Shown here: positions 11,714 to 23,897 of the stretch, piece after piece
Layout of the letters: every line of letters starts with the position of its first letter
How positions within the stretch are numbered: position 1 is the first letter of the stretch
Assembly (NCBI RefSeq): GCF_014633365.1
Contig: NC_068350.1
Location: 38,555,119 to 38,619,118, forward strand
Reading direction: 5' to 3'
DNA: 64,000 nucleotides
Source: Diospyros lotus
Lineage: Eukaryota > Streptophyta > Magnoliopsida > Ericales > Ebenaceae
The notes under the pieces: model-generated
The model's input: the letters and a program-made list of their open reading frames with translations, nothing else
Database searches by the model: none
Told to the model about the DNA's origin: nothing
Made by a program: the position numbers and the translations under genes

Positions 11714-12586
11714 GCATTTTCGATCCTTAAAACGCTCGATTTCGACCAACCCAAGTCTCCTAGAGCCTTTACCTCCCCCAAGTTGGTCCAAAAACCCACC
11801 GAAATGCTCTATTTTTCCCGATCTAAGTGGCCAAACTTTCGGCTGAAAGTTGGCTCGATTTCGATGCGATTTTGGCCACTTGTTGGCAAAGAATCTCGTC
11901 TTGGCCTTGCCCTCGAGGCCCCCCAGCCATTTCCTCGTGTCTCCCATGGCTGAATTCGACGATGGGATGGCTGGTCGACCATGGTTGCTTGGGGTTTTTC
12001 TTGAAATTACATTTTGGCCCCTTGCATTTTGGCTTTCTCACTTTAGCCCATTTTTACAAAGCTTCTCAACTTTCATAATTGTGATTACGACCCTCAATCC
12101 CTAAAACATCTATTTGACCCCTGAAGATTTCAAAAAAACATCATTTCGGCCTCATTTTGGCAATTTTGAAAAACTGCACTTTGGCCTGAATCTTTATTTT
12201 GGCTGTAAACCCCTTTCGTTTCTTCTTGAAACCACTCAAGGGTTGTTCCTTATGAGAAACTAAAGCCCCTCAAGCTTTCGTTGACTTCCCGGAAGTTGTC
12301 TGTAACAATTCGGTATTGCAGCCTAATTAGCAGCTACATTTTAGCTGTATCGAAAATTGTTCTCGATCCGATTTCTTTTAGCACCATAAATCCTATCGCG
12401 GGGTGCTCATTAATGCCACGTCATTTTCCTTTGGCATCTCAGCTCCAGGGCACTCCCGGCAGTTGATTCAGTCATTTATACGGTAATAAATTACCGTTAT
12501 ACCCTTCATTTATCCTTAAATTCTATTTTTGCCCCAAGATAAATTACCCTTGAGTCCTTTAGAATTTCTTGGGTATTACAGCTAAC

Positions 12587-14420
12587 CTATGACAAAATTA
12601 TATAGTTGAGCTTTTGCTTTGTGATACAGATGTCACGATCAAGAGATTTACTATAAGTGTTCGATCCAATTAGTTGTGGGAGGGATGACTAGATGCACAA
12701 CCATTGTCTCATTTTCTTGTAAAATCTATGGATTCAATAATTCCTCACTCACTTTTACTTAGTTTTTTATTTCACTTACATCTAGTCAATAAACTTCGGT
12801 TCTATAAACCATTCCATCAGGAAGTCATCGATAACAAATGATATTAGAGTGGTTTGGAGTTATGGTAACAAAAATCAAATCTTGTCAATCTAAGTGGGTT
12901 TTAGTTAACATATGAGGAAGTTGCACGTGAATGCTTTTAGGTCCAGAGTGGTATAATCTTATTTTCCAAAAAAAAAAAAAAAAGGCCTTGGTTTCATTGA
13001 TAGTTTGTGTGGATTTTGTTATTATAGTTATAAAGAAGTGTTTAGACATTGTCGAGTAAATTAAGAAAAATAAGTTGTTAGGCATGATTGCTTGTAATTT
13101 TTAAAAAATTGCAATCTTAAGAAATTATGTTATTGGAAAAAAAATTCCAATTTTCTTGTTGTACTAGGTATTTTGAAGTGTGTTTGCACTTCTAATTGAT
13201 AATATTATAAAAAATTAGCTCAATTTTGAATGACAAGTTATTGTGGGGTTAAAATGTGTGGAAGATAGGGTTTGTCAATAGATATAACTAAGTATTGAAA
13301 ATATTAAATTGATAAAAGTTCAGCTTCTTAATTACTCATTTATTATATTAATTTTGACTACATCTCTTACAAAACTAAGTAAATGATTTCTCAAGTTAAA
13401 TACCATCAATTAAGTCCCTAGATATTCAGAGAATGAAAATCTCGTTACCAACTATAGTAAGGAAGATAATAATGAATCATCCCATTCAATATTTTGAAAA
13501 CTAAACTAAGGTCTCCAATCAGAAAAGGAAAGATTCAAAGATTAACGGTCATATCAAGTTCAAATGTGGAAATTTTTTTACAAAGGACTATTTGAAAGAG
13601 GTTTGGTTTTCATTTTAAAATGTTTGATTTCTCAACTATGATTTATTTTCAGTTATATATATATACTGATAATAATTTCTTTATTCATTCTTTTATTCAT
13701 CGACACCACCTTTGTTGAGTCCTATGCAATCCCTCTAATGGCTTAACTCGCCTGTAATGATAGGGTGATAAACACAAAAAGAAATTTGTGAAAACATCAT
13801 TTTTTTTAAATTCTTTTAAAATTTTGAAAACAAAAATCAATAATCAAATGCGATTTTTTTGTTTTTGAGTTCCAAATGACTAAAGTGGAACTAAAGGTTT
13901 AAGACAAATGTGCATGAAAAGGATGGAAAGTATTCATCAAATATTTGAGAAATGTTGGAGGGAATAAAGACTTGCATCCATAAAGTTACAACAAAAGCTT
14001 GTGAGCATTACACACGCACACATGAAAAAACCCTCAACATCCCTGGTCTTCCTTGACCTATTGATCTTATAGTTAATATATTAAATATATTTAAATTAAA
14101 TATATCATAATTATTATTATAATTAAGTATTTAACTTTATATATTATTAAATATAAAACATATTTAATCTATTATCTATATCTTCATCATTTATGGTATG
14201 TATAATCGTATTCAAATTTGATTTTTAATAATCATATTCATATTTAATTCTAGACTCGATTCAATGGATTGGATTTAAGTTTGCACCTGGTCTATTGAGA
14301 GGCATAAGGTAGGCAAATTGCCTCTAGAAGTGTGCACTCCTAGATTTACGCTTGGTTTTATATTTCTATGATCTAAAAGTGACATGTTCTCATTAATCAA
14401 TTGTAAAGAAAGAGCAAAAG
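12587..14420. repeat. Unit X upstream region
   Basis: Collinear with 20590-22515 (unit Y) and 38030-39939 (unit Z). AT-rich, with a poly(A) run near 12967-12982. It represents distal upstream DNA of the amplified gene. No coding frame is conserved between copies. Confidence 0.65.
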
Positions 14421-15269
14421 AAAATAATCAAATAAAAATTTAGCTAAATAGTTCAAATTTTTGTATAAGTAAGAAATTGGGTCAATTTAATATTTCAACT
14501 TTTGAAAACTTGGTCAATTTCACACTCATTGTTAATCAAATAACATGTAACATTTCACTAACGACAGGCTAGGTTGCAAGGAAATGAAAGTGGAAAATGG
14601 ATACGGTACGAAAGGAAATAAAAAAAATAAATTTAAAAAGTAAAAAATAGAAACCCATAAATAAAAAATATAAGACTTATTGTAAATAGAATTTTTAATG
14701 CAAAAAATTATAAAAAATAATTATTCAATCACGTTTAAATATAAATTCCATCATCGATTTAAGTAAACATAAATGCAAGTTTGCTTCTATCTCTAATATG
14801 GTAGTCGGGACAACAGAAACAAAATTGTTTCTATCTCTAACATGGTCGTGAAATAGCAATATATTTCCAATATTTTTTCAATACTGCAAAACGGCTCTGA
14901 CACATTCCCAAACTACAAAAATAGTTTGAAAACAATTTTTTTTTTTTTTTGGGCATGTTTCTTTCCGTTTCACGTTTCAAAATTGTTAAAACAACGTTGT
15001 TTCGATGTTTTTATGCAGAGATGATATGTATTAAGTTGGGATAATTTCAAAATTTTGAATACTAAACTAGATATAAGCCTATGGTAGAAGGACTAACTTG
15101 GCATTTTGTACTATGTGATTATTAATATTTAATTCAATTTAAATATAAAAAAAGAAAAAAAAAAGATGGGCCTTCTCTCGCGTGTCCTCTCCAAGCCATT
15201 ACAGAACAAAATGTTATACTTGAAAGCCTTAGTTGGAAATAGGAAAGTGAAGAGATTACAATTGGAAAC

Positions 15270-16640
15270 CGTTCAAAGTTGGTGGGGGTCTTAAGCGATA
15301 ATTAGTTTAGTGGCCTTGAAAAAAATAATAAAAATTATTAATTTTTGTAAGATATAAAATCACTAATTAAAATTTTATATTCTAATTTAGAAATTATTAT
15401 TTTTTAATTGATAATGTAGACACGTGAAAAAGATATGAAAACGTAAAGATTGAATAAGCAAAAAATATGAAGAGTTTACGGCCAAGGCTTTAAATTAAAA
15501 ATTCATTGATTTATTTATTTTTTCTTTATTGCCCAGATAAGTGTAGATTACCTGGACAAAAAATGAAAAAGATATAAAAATGTAAAAATTGAATAAGAAA
15601 AAAATATGAAGAGTTTACAGCCAGGTCTTTAAATTAAAAATTTATTGATTTAATTTTGTTTTTTTTTAATGGCCTGCAGATTTTGTGGACGAAATTTTTC
15701 TTGTTCAAAAAGTTATTTTATCAAAATTTTCTCCTAAAATAATACCACTTCTTGTCTTTTTTTTGTTGTTGTTGCGTTACTAGTTTACACCACATTTTTC
15801 ATTGCCTAACATATTAAAAAATGATCTGTAGACTTAGGAAATTGGAGGTCTCTTCGTTCAAATAAAATAACAAAATAAACAGAATATGAATTTAAAGAAA
15901 ACCATCAAAAAATAGAATTAGTGATTTTATATCTCAAAACATAAAAAAAAAACTAATTTTTAATTTTGGGCCCCCTTCTCTTAGGGCCCTAGGCATAGGC
16001 CTTAGTGGCCTATGCTTTCAGTGGGCCTGATTATAATTTGTGCCCAAAAAACTAAACTTTGAATTTAAAATCTTGCTACAATTTAAAAATTTTAAAATTC
16101 CCAATTATTTGTTATTTTAGATATTAGAATAAATTTAAAATTTAAATAAAATGTTATAATTTACATTTTAAAATTTTAATAGTTTCCTATAAATAAGAAT
16201 TTTATTAAACTAAAAATCGCAAAAGCATCCACATTTTTATGTTAGGGCATACCTTGAGAATTACAACAAACGACTAAACAAGTGCATAAAAAAATTCTCT
16301 ACACACAAATATATATATATATATATATAAGTGTACAAAAATTAAAGGATAACTTCAAAAGACTACACTGAGAAAATTAACAAAATTTAATAGTTTAAAT
16401 ATTTATATTTTTAATTTTATTTTATTATTATCAAAATACAATAATTAAAATTTATAAACTTAGAAATTTATACTTTGTGGAGGTAAAGCAGGACAATAGC
16501 ATAAAAAGATCAACAATTAAGGCTGTACTTTCCTCCCCCCCCCAAAAAAAAAAGAAAAACGAAAAGGTTAAGGCTACTGTGAATGAAAGATTAAACACTC
16601 TAATCTAGCTTACAGAGATCCAAATCTTCATATTGTCCTT
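15270..16640. other. Gene 3' flank in unit Y, no further gene
   Basis: AT-rich sequence downstream of the gene (minus orientation). It includes a partly duplicated pair of segments near 15430-15500 and 15560-15640 (both contain GAAGAGTTTAC and GATATAAAAA-like text), an (AT)n run near 16308-16330 and one ~110-bp flank repeat at 16435-16555. Units Z and W lack roughly 15270-16400. Confidence 0.5.
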
Positions 16641-16641
16641 C

Positions 16642-18696
16642 CTATTTTCTTGATGCTTCATAAGTGCCCCGGGATGCTTGACCCCTCAATGACAGGTTGG
16701 CTATTCTTGGTGATCTTCTAACTGTTTCTGATTGTGTTGAAGTGGCCTTGGACCTGCGGGAGGTTCTTCTTGTCGACTTGCTTGGTACCATAGGCTGTAA
16801 GGAAGTGCCCTCAGAGATGGAGATTCCTTTGCTCTCGCTAAAAATAATTAGACAAGTTTGAATTGTAAAATTAGTAGTTCTCAACAAAGAATTAATATTG
16901 TTTATGAATTTATACAAGAGAAGAATTGTTGTCACCTTTATCTGGAACATGCAGCTACAAAGAATTACGCCACACCATGTTCTTACCAATCAATCATTAA
17001 GTATTTTTAGCTACACAATCATTTATCCTTAGGGTTTTATGATGCACTTTTTGATCAAGGTGACGAACGATAAAAGGAAACACTAAATAAGAATAGGTGA
17101 TTAATTATTTTTTTATTAACTCACATTCCAAGTATTTACTCTCTTCAACACGGATTCATGAGAAAAATGCAAATGAATGCAAGAAACTAGATTATTTACT
17201 AAATACTTCCTAAGCACTGAAGTAAAATTGCAGTGAAGACCTTACCTAGAAATGAGAGTTTCATCATCAGATTTTGGTGCCTGCAGCAAAAGAAGTGATT
17301 TAATGAAGTTTAATTGTCAATTTGTGAATGAATACACGGAACTAAAATGCCAATCACGACATATATATACTACCTCATTTATAGGAGAAGACTTGTCAAA
17401 CTTTTTGCAAGCCTCAATAGGGTCCTCTTTCTTCTTAGATCCAGAGCCTAGCATGTTAAGAAAGATAGAGATATGAATAAGGAAATTGTGCTCAAAATAT
17501 TTTGCTTTCAAAGCTATATATATATATATATATATATTGCATAAAACAGCTACTTTAAAAGTTAAATAAAAATGCTGAAAAAGCACATGATTGCAATGGG
17601 AGCTACAAATTGTTTTATTTTTTTAAGGGAACATAAAGGCCACATACATGGAGAAAATGCTGCCCCCACAAGAGGGATAGGGTTGAGGCAAGCATAGAAC
17701 AGAAACACCAAAGAGTAGACAAGCTAGGACACATCCTAGCACTAACCTAACAACACAAAGTTTTCCCCAATAGACCAAACGAAAGAATTGGAAACAAAGA
17801 TAGAAATAACAACCCTGACAGGGTGACTAACTGTGTTTTATTAAGGAGGAAACTGAAATCCTAGGTGTATGGCTAAGCCGCACCTGCAAGAGGACTTGCA
17901 TTGATCAGGCCAATGTTCCAAAGAGCACAATGGTGACAAGGCCACATACTAAGGACAAACAACACGTATCTAAACACCCAAGAAATCAACTGATTACACT
18001 AGCAAATATTTGAGAACAAAACACATTAAACAGCTGCAAATTGTTAATCCATTGAAAAATCTAGTGGCAACTTAGTGCTTAACATGAATGACATAATTCT
18101 CTTCCCAACTCATACTCTAGTAAGAAGGAAACCTAATCATTTTCTCAAAAAGCTTTCAGCACAACAGTAAATTAGAAAAGCATGGATAATAGCCAGAAAG
18201 TTGATGATAGAGCTGAGCTAATTTCATGCCCTTTTCAAAAAATAACATGATAAAATTCTTGCTCTATTTGTTTTTACTTAATTATCCCTTTGCCTTTTTT
18301 TTTTCGAAAATAATTTATTTGATTACCAAGTAATGAAGATATATGAACTGTAAAAAAGCAAAATGAAAACTTATTGAATCAACATGAAGAAGAAGTATGG
18401 TCACCTGTTTCTTCATTTTGCCCAAGACTATTATGCTTGGAATTTCTTTCATTGTCTAAAGCTTCAAGTATGATAGCGAGACCATTTTCAAGCTCTAGCT
18501 CCACTCCTTCGAAAGTGCTTTTACACTCCAGACCACCATAAGTCTCCATATTGTTATAGGACACAAGAGGAGACGAAAGATTTTGGAATTCAAAAAGATT
18601 ATCGTTTTGAAATGGTGGCTCATCAATTGGTAGATCTTCCAATGGAGATTTCCAGAATTGGGGAAAAATGAAGTCATTTGAGTCCCTGGAGTTCAT
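16642..18696 (-). CDS. Intact four-exon gene, 198-aa protein of unknown function
   Basis: Exons on the minus strand are 18696-18405, 17447-17374, 17280-17246 and 16837-16642 (292, 74, 35 and 196 nt). All introns are GT-AG (957, 93 and 408 nt) and the phases join into 198 codons plus TAG. The start is the first ATG: upstream in-frame TAA codons and a strong TTGTCTTTGCAG acceptor 25 bases before it suggest a 5'-UTR intron. Residues 1-97 are acidic (MNSRDSNDFIFPQFWKS at the start). Residues 98-134 are Lys/Asp/Ser-rich. The tail is basic, with STRRTSRRSK and RRSPRIANLSLR, which resembles a nuclear-localisation or DNA-contact segment. No family is recognised. Exon lengths 292, 74 and 35 recur in the other copies, which supports the model. 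Donor 1 (GTGACC) is weak. Intron 1 holds a 370-bp segment (17631-18010) absent from the inverted copies. Confidence 0.7.
17515..17538. repeat. (TA)n microsatellite in intron 1
   Basis: TATATATATA run just upstream of exon 2. Length-variable counterparts are at 34470-34495, 42007-42033, 48781-48795 and 56264-56278. Confidence 0.85.
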
Positions 18697-18719
18697 TGTA
18701 ACCTTTTATAACAGTTAAC

Positions 18720-19669
18720 ACTGCAAAGACAATGAGATATTTATTTATTTGCCTGGTATGTAGTAATATTTAATTAATTAAGACTTAGTCATAAAAGTTA
18801 CTGGGACTACAAGAGATAATTAATGTTAAATGTTTTGCTAAAGCACCTTTATCAAAGTTACAACATTTAAATTAATTAAATGAAAACGAGACACAAAACA
18901 ATTAATGTGATATCAAATAGTTATCTAATACCTTCAAAATTTTTTGCTAAAAAATATAAAGGAAGGATTAGAGAAACAGTAGTCATAAGTTATAATCTTT
19001 TTCAGGTCAGTTAAAAGTTTAAATAGAGAGTTTTATTCACAAGAATTAGGAGAGTTGAGGGGTAATGAAATGACCGCAAGAAATTATAAGAAAAAATTAG
19101 TGCTATCAGTTGGAGATTTAGCTAGTATCGATAAAAAAATCTAGAAGTTACGTGTTTTCATTCGATATATCCATATGTGTGTCCTTCTATTCATATAAAA
19201 AAATCTCTTAGTAATAAAAAAATTAAATGTCCAAACTAAGAAACTATCCTGTCAATCGATATTTTCTGCTTTTCCACTTCAATTCATTCTTGAAGCCTAA
19301 TTTGTTGCCCTTTTAATTTGTTGATGTGCTGTTGTGTTTTACGTACTTTTGCTTTCCCAAATATGGTTGGATTAGATAGTTATTTTTCTTAATAATATCT
19401 CAGCTTCTATATTAAAAAACCCCAGAAATAGATCCCTTTGATCACTCAACATATGTGTGTACCAAAATTGAAATTTTAGATTAAATAGAATGAAATGATT
19501 TGGATATTCCAATTGAGGAGCTAATCTTTTTATGAAATTAGTTTTATTTGGAAATCTCTCTCTCTCTCTCTTTCACACACACAGCGCTCCCCATATCAAT
19601 TCTTAGAACAATTTATAATTGAGAAATCCATTGCATCAAGTTGAAAATCAATGTTGTAGATGCCTCACC
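18720..19669. other. Putative 5'-UTR intron and upstream sequence in unit Y
   Basis: AT-rich, without coding signal. It ends (minus strand) in TCATTGTCTTTGCAG directly before the start-codon exon. Contains short (CT)n and (CA)n runs near 19555-19585. Conserved with 35690-36540. Confidence 0.45.
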
Positions 19670-20240
19670 TTACGTCCTTTATGGAAAAGAAATGGCAGAA
19701 CAACGAATTAGACTTTTGTGCACGACTTGTAGAGATATCAAAACTTCATTCAACGCCTTCAAATTAGCTTGACATCCTTGAAACCCTTGAAAGCCATTAA
19801 GAAAAAGGAATGAAATCAATTATCTCAAAGTCTAATAAGGCAGCGAAAATTTGCTTCCCACTAAAGAAATAGAAAAGGAAGAAAAATAAAAATTGAATTT
19901 TAAAGGTATTTAGAAAGAGATTATATCTACCATCAAAGGGAGCTTTCACTTTCTATTCGTATCTCTGTTTCTCGTTCTGCTCAATGCTGGTAGGTTTTGT
20001 GTTCCCTTGGTACCTCCCGTTCTCGTTTGCACAATGCCAGTTGCTTTGCAAGATGAAACATATGTATATACACGCACACAAACACACATTGACAATTAAT
20101 GGTGTAATAAATGCTGGAGATTGAAAACCCTAGTTTAGTTCATTTTATTTACATTTTTTCCCGCCATCTGAATATTTCCCAATAGAATTCAGTTACTTAC
20201 CCTGAGGATCCATATCCATGGAGGTATGATATCTTGCTAT
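19670..20240 (-). other. Candidate upstream leader exons of the gene
   Basis: Three conserved blocks with splice-like edges lie upstream of the start codon on the minus strand. They are a block near 20235-20204 containing ATGGATATGGATCCTCAGG before GTAAGT, a block near 20057-19936 ending GATG before GTAGATATA, and a block near 19795-19672 ending AAG before GTGAGGC. They recur at 9300-9560 and 36560-37400. No frame links them to the 198-aa protein: each contains stops. They may be untranslated leader exons, or the decayed 5' part of a longer gene. Transcript data would decide. Confidence 0.35.
20125..20165. promoter_or_regulatory. Telo-box plus E2F-type site
   Basis: AAACCCTA (20125-20132) and TTTCCCGCC (20157-20165) lie 24 bases apart. 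The first matches the plant telo-box and the second the E2F consensus TTTSSCGC. The pair is often seen in S-phase and growth genes. The same pair is kept in unit Z (37039-37046 and 37071-37079) and absent from unit X. Its location just downstream of a GTAAGT donor would place it in a first intron if the leader model is right. Confidence 0.45.
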
Positions 20241-22515
20241 TGCACTTCCCTAACAGCCACCAAAAGCACGACATCATAACATAAACTAAGCAAAGTAGCA
20301 AAATCCTAGGAAGCCCTAGTAAATGAAGTAATAACAAAAAACAAGAGAGACAGATCAAGGAATTCTATATGCTTTTACAGATGCCAATGAAGGGATCATA
20401 TCTTTGGGTTAGGCACTATGTAGCTTGCACCTACAGCATTAGAAACAACATGATGCCATGAGTTCGAGTCTTCTCTCCTTTCATCTTCTTAGCAAATATT
20501 TTATGGATCATAGGATGATTCTTATGGATTTGTTCCTTTAAGCTTCAATTGGTCCAACTAAGTTGATAAGAGGTAGCTGCTAACCTATGATAAAATTATA
20601 CATTTGAGCTTTTGCTTTGTGATATACAGATGTCATGGATCGAAAGAGTTTCTAATTAAGTCTTTGATCCAATTAGATGTGGGAGGGATGACTAGATGCA
20701 AACCATTGTTCCCTATTCTCAAAAAATCTATGGATTCAATAATTGCTCACTTGCTTTTACTTTGTTTTTTATTTCACTTACATCTAGTCAATAAACTTGT
20801 GTTCTATAAACCATTCGATCAAGAAGTCATCAGTAAGAGATGATATTGAATGGTTTGGAGTTTTGGTAACAAAAATCAAATCTTTTTAATCTAAGTGGAA
20901 TTTATTTAACATATGAGGAAGTTGCATGTCAATGCCATTAGGTCCTAAGTGATAGAATCCTATTTTCCAAAAAAGAAAATATTTTAGGCCTCGATTTCAT
21001 TGACAGTTTGTGTGGATTTCGTTATTATAGTTATTACAAAGTGGTTAGACATTGTCGAGTAAATTAAGAAAAGGAAGTAGTTATTACAAAGTGGCCGGGT
21101 AGACATTGTCGAGTAAAATAAGAAAAGGAAGTAGTTAGGCATGATTGCTTGTAATTTTTTTAAAAAAAAATTGCAATCCTAAGAAATTGTGTTAATGGAA
21201 AAAAAAATCCACTTTTGTTGTTGTACTAGATATTTTGAAGTGTGTTCGCACTTCTAATATAATTGATAATATTATCACAGGTTAGCTCAATTTTGAATGA
21301 CAAGTCATTGTGGGGTTAAAATGTGTGGAAGATAGGGTTTTTCAATAGATATAACTAAATATTGAAAGTATTAAATCGACAAATATTCAGCTTCTTAATT
21401 ACTCATTTATTATATTAATTTTGACTACATCTCTTACAATATTAAGTAAATAATTTCTAAAGTTAAATATCATCTATTAACTTCCTAGATATTCGGAGAA
21501 TGAAACTCAGTTACTAACTGTATTAAGGAAGATAATAACGAATCACCCCATTCAAGATTTTGAAAACTGAACTAAGGTCTCCAATTAAAAAGGGAAAGAT
21601 TCAAAGGTTAACGATCATATCGAGTTCAAATGTGGATAAATTTTTACAAGGGACTATTTGAAACAGTGTTCAATTTAATATGTTCAACTTTATTTATGTG
21701 TTAAAAATAAAGGTTTTTTTTTTTAATTTTTGACTAGAGAACCTAATGTGTTGTCAGAAAATCATGATTTGTTTTCGATTATATATTTATATAATTTCTT
21801 TATTCATCCTTTTAGTCATCAACACCACCTCTGTTGAGTCCTAGGCTATCCCTCCATTGACTTGAGACGCCAGTGATGATAGGGTTATAAACATACACAA
21901 AATTGTGAAAAACACCATTTTGTTTTAAATTTCTTTTAAAAATCTGAAAACAAAAATCAATAACTAAATGCAATTTTTTTGTTTTTGAGTTCAAAATGAC
22001 GAAAGTGGAACTAAAAGTTTAAAACAAATGAGTATCGAAAGGATGGAAAGTGTTCATCAAATATTTGAGAAATGTTGGTGGGAGTAAAAACTTGCATCCA
22101 TAAAGTTACAACAAAAGCTTCTGAACATCGCACGCACGGGCGCACAAAAAAACCCTCTATATCCCTAGTCTTCCTTGACCTATTGATCTTATAGTTAATA
22201 TATTAAATATATTTAAATTAAATCTATCATAAGTATTATTAAATGTAAAATATATTTAATCAATTATCTATATCTCCACCATTTACGGTATATATAATTG
22301 TATTCTAATTTCAGTTTTAGTAATCATATTCATGTTTAATACTAGACTCGATTAAATGGATTAACTTTAAGTTTGCACTTGGTCTATTGACAGGTATAAA
22401 TAAGGTAGGCAAATTGCCTCTAGAAGTGTGCACTCCTATATTTAAGTTTGGTTTTATATTTCTAAAATTTAAACATACATCTTCTCATTAATTAATTGTG
22501 AAGAAAGATCAAAAT
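20241..22515. other. Distal upstream region of unit Y
   Basis: Non-coding AT-rich DNA conserved in X and Z. A short local duplication at 21035-21130 (two copies of ATTGTCGAGTAAA with GGAAGTAGTTA) is not seen in the other units. No gene recognised. Confidence 0.5.
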
Positions 22516-23204
22516 AAAATAATCAAATAAAAATTTAGCTAAATCGTTCAAATTCTTGTATAAGTAAGAAATTGGGTCAATTTAATATTTCAACTTTTGA
22601 AAACTTGGTCAATTTCATACTCTTTGTTAATCAACTATTAGTTTGGCTAAGGATAGCTTAGGTTGCACGAAAATCAAAGTGGAAAAGGAATATGATACCA
22701 AAAGGAAACATGAAAAAGAAATTTTTAAAAAAATAGGAATTAGAAACAAGTAAATAAAAAATATATGGTTTTTTTGTAAATATAATTTTTAATATAGAAA
22801 ATTATAAAAAAAAATTATTCAGTCAAATATAAACATAAGTTCTATCATCCATTTAAGTAAACATAAACAAAAGTTGCTTCTATCTCTAATGTGGTTGTCA
22901 AAAAAAAAAAAAAATAGAATTACTTCTATCCCTAACATCGTCGCGAAATAAAAATACATTTTCAATATTTCGAAATGGCTCCGAAACGTTCCTAAAACTA
23001 TAAAAATAGCTCTAAATTTGTGTGTGTGTGTGTGTTTCTTGACTTTTTAAGATAGCAAACATTTGAAAAATGTTGAAATGACACTGTTTCGGTATTTTCA
23101 TGCACCAGAGACAACATGTATTAAGTTGAGATAATTTCAAAATTTTGAATACTAAACTCGATATAGGTGAATGGTATAAGGACTAAATTGGCCTTTTATG
23201 CATA
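22516..23204. repeat. Unit Z left flank
   Basis: Same flank as 1-660 and 14421-15110. AT-rich with a (GT)n run at about 23021-23034. No gene. Confidence 0.6.
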
Positions 23205-23892
23205 TGTAACATCTTGCATCGAGCGAGAAAAAGGATTAGATCAACTTACCATGATGGCTCTACGCGAACTTTCAGAGGGTTACCCATTCTTGAGCTACCC
23301 TAACTCAACCACACTTAATCCGAGAGTTCTTTATCCACATTCAACCCAAAAAGTATCTAACTAGTGTTGTTTTCTTCCTTACTATCATCGATATGTATAC
23401 TAGTTTCTGTATAATCCCTTCTTAGACCTGACCTTAGGCTCTTGGGGTATTACATTCTCACTCCTTGAACACATAACGTTCTCGTCATGTAACCTTACAA
23501 CTGGTCATAGATCTGCTCCCATGTGGGGGTTGTCATCCTAAAAGCCTCCTAAGAGCCACTTCTTGCTCAAACCTTCACACCCCGATGCCACTCCCCGCCC
23601 TCATCGGATCGCCTTCTCCAAAAGTCAACTCTGATACTACTTGTAACATCCCACATTGACCAATAGGAAGAATCAGATCAACTTATCCTAGTGGGCCTAC
23701 GCGAACTTCCTAGGAGTCACCCATCCTTGAGCTACCCTAGCTCAATCACGCTTAACCCGAGAGTTCTTTATCCACATTCAGCCCAAAAGGTATATAGTTG
23801 GTGTTGTTTCCTTTTCTTACTATCCTCGATATATATACTAGCTTCTCTAGAGTCCCTTCTTAGAGCTGACCTTAAGCTCTCAAGGTATTACA
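23205..23892 (-). mobile_element. Cassandra-type TRIM retrotransposon with 5S-rRNA-like LTRs
   Basis: Two direct repeats, 23205-23454 and 23642-23892, begin TGTAACATC and end GGTATTACA. The TSD GCATA lies at 23200-23204 and 23893-23897. A CTCTGATACTACT motif (23629-23641), next to the right LTR, reads on the minus strand as a tRNA-Met-type primer-binding site, which sets the orientation. A purine-rich AAGGAGTGAGAA (minus strand) abuts the other LTR as a polypurine tract. Each LTR holds a 5S-rRNA-like segment. In the right LTR, minus strand, GTTAAGCGTG (23747-23756) and GGATGGGTGAC (23716-23726) match the internal control region of plant 5S rRNA. The internal region is only about 190 bases and encodes nothing, as expected for Cassandra. 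Confidence 0.92.
23691..23766 (-). promoter_or_regulatory. 5S-rRNA-derived Pol III promoter region in Cassandra right LTR
   Basis: Contains counterparts of the 5S A box/intermediate element (GTTAAGCGTG) and C box (GGATGGGTGAC) on the minus strand. The left-LTR equivalent (about 23253-23329) is more decayed: its box reads ATTAAGTGTG. Confidence 0.75.
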
Positions 23893-23897
23893 GCATA

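Larger units (their letters stand above)
10051..12581 (-). mobile_element. Solo LTR E (same family as A, reverse orientation)
   Basis: Starts TGTAACGCCTCA and ends GGGTATTACA, the inverse of LTR A. The TSD GCTAA lies at 10046-10050 and 12582-12586. The empty paralogous site is at 20571-20590 in unit Y. On the minus strand it has CTATAAATAG (11704-11713). The conserved palindrome lies at 10447-10467. No primer-binding site or internal region is present. The 60-117-codon frames inside are unsupported. Confidence 0.88.
14421..22515. repeat. Repeat unit Y (8.1 kb), the only unit with an intact gene and no large insertion
   Basis: Begins at the unit start motif shared with 1, 22516 and 39940 and runs to the next copy of that motif. 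It provides the empty-site reference for insertions in X and Z: the CACTA site at 16246-16275 and the LTR E site at 20571-20590. Layout on the minus strand is upstream region, candidate leader exons (20240-19670), four coding exons (18696-16642), 3' flank. Confidence 0.75.

Noticed and set aside
20461..20470. AGTTCGAGTC, a tRNA B-box-like motif (also 9788 and about 37764), suggesting a SINE
   Set aside because: No convincing A box at the right distance, no poly(A) tail or TSD. The block is collinear with the tandem unit in X, Y and Z, so it is not an independent insertion.
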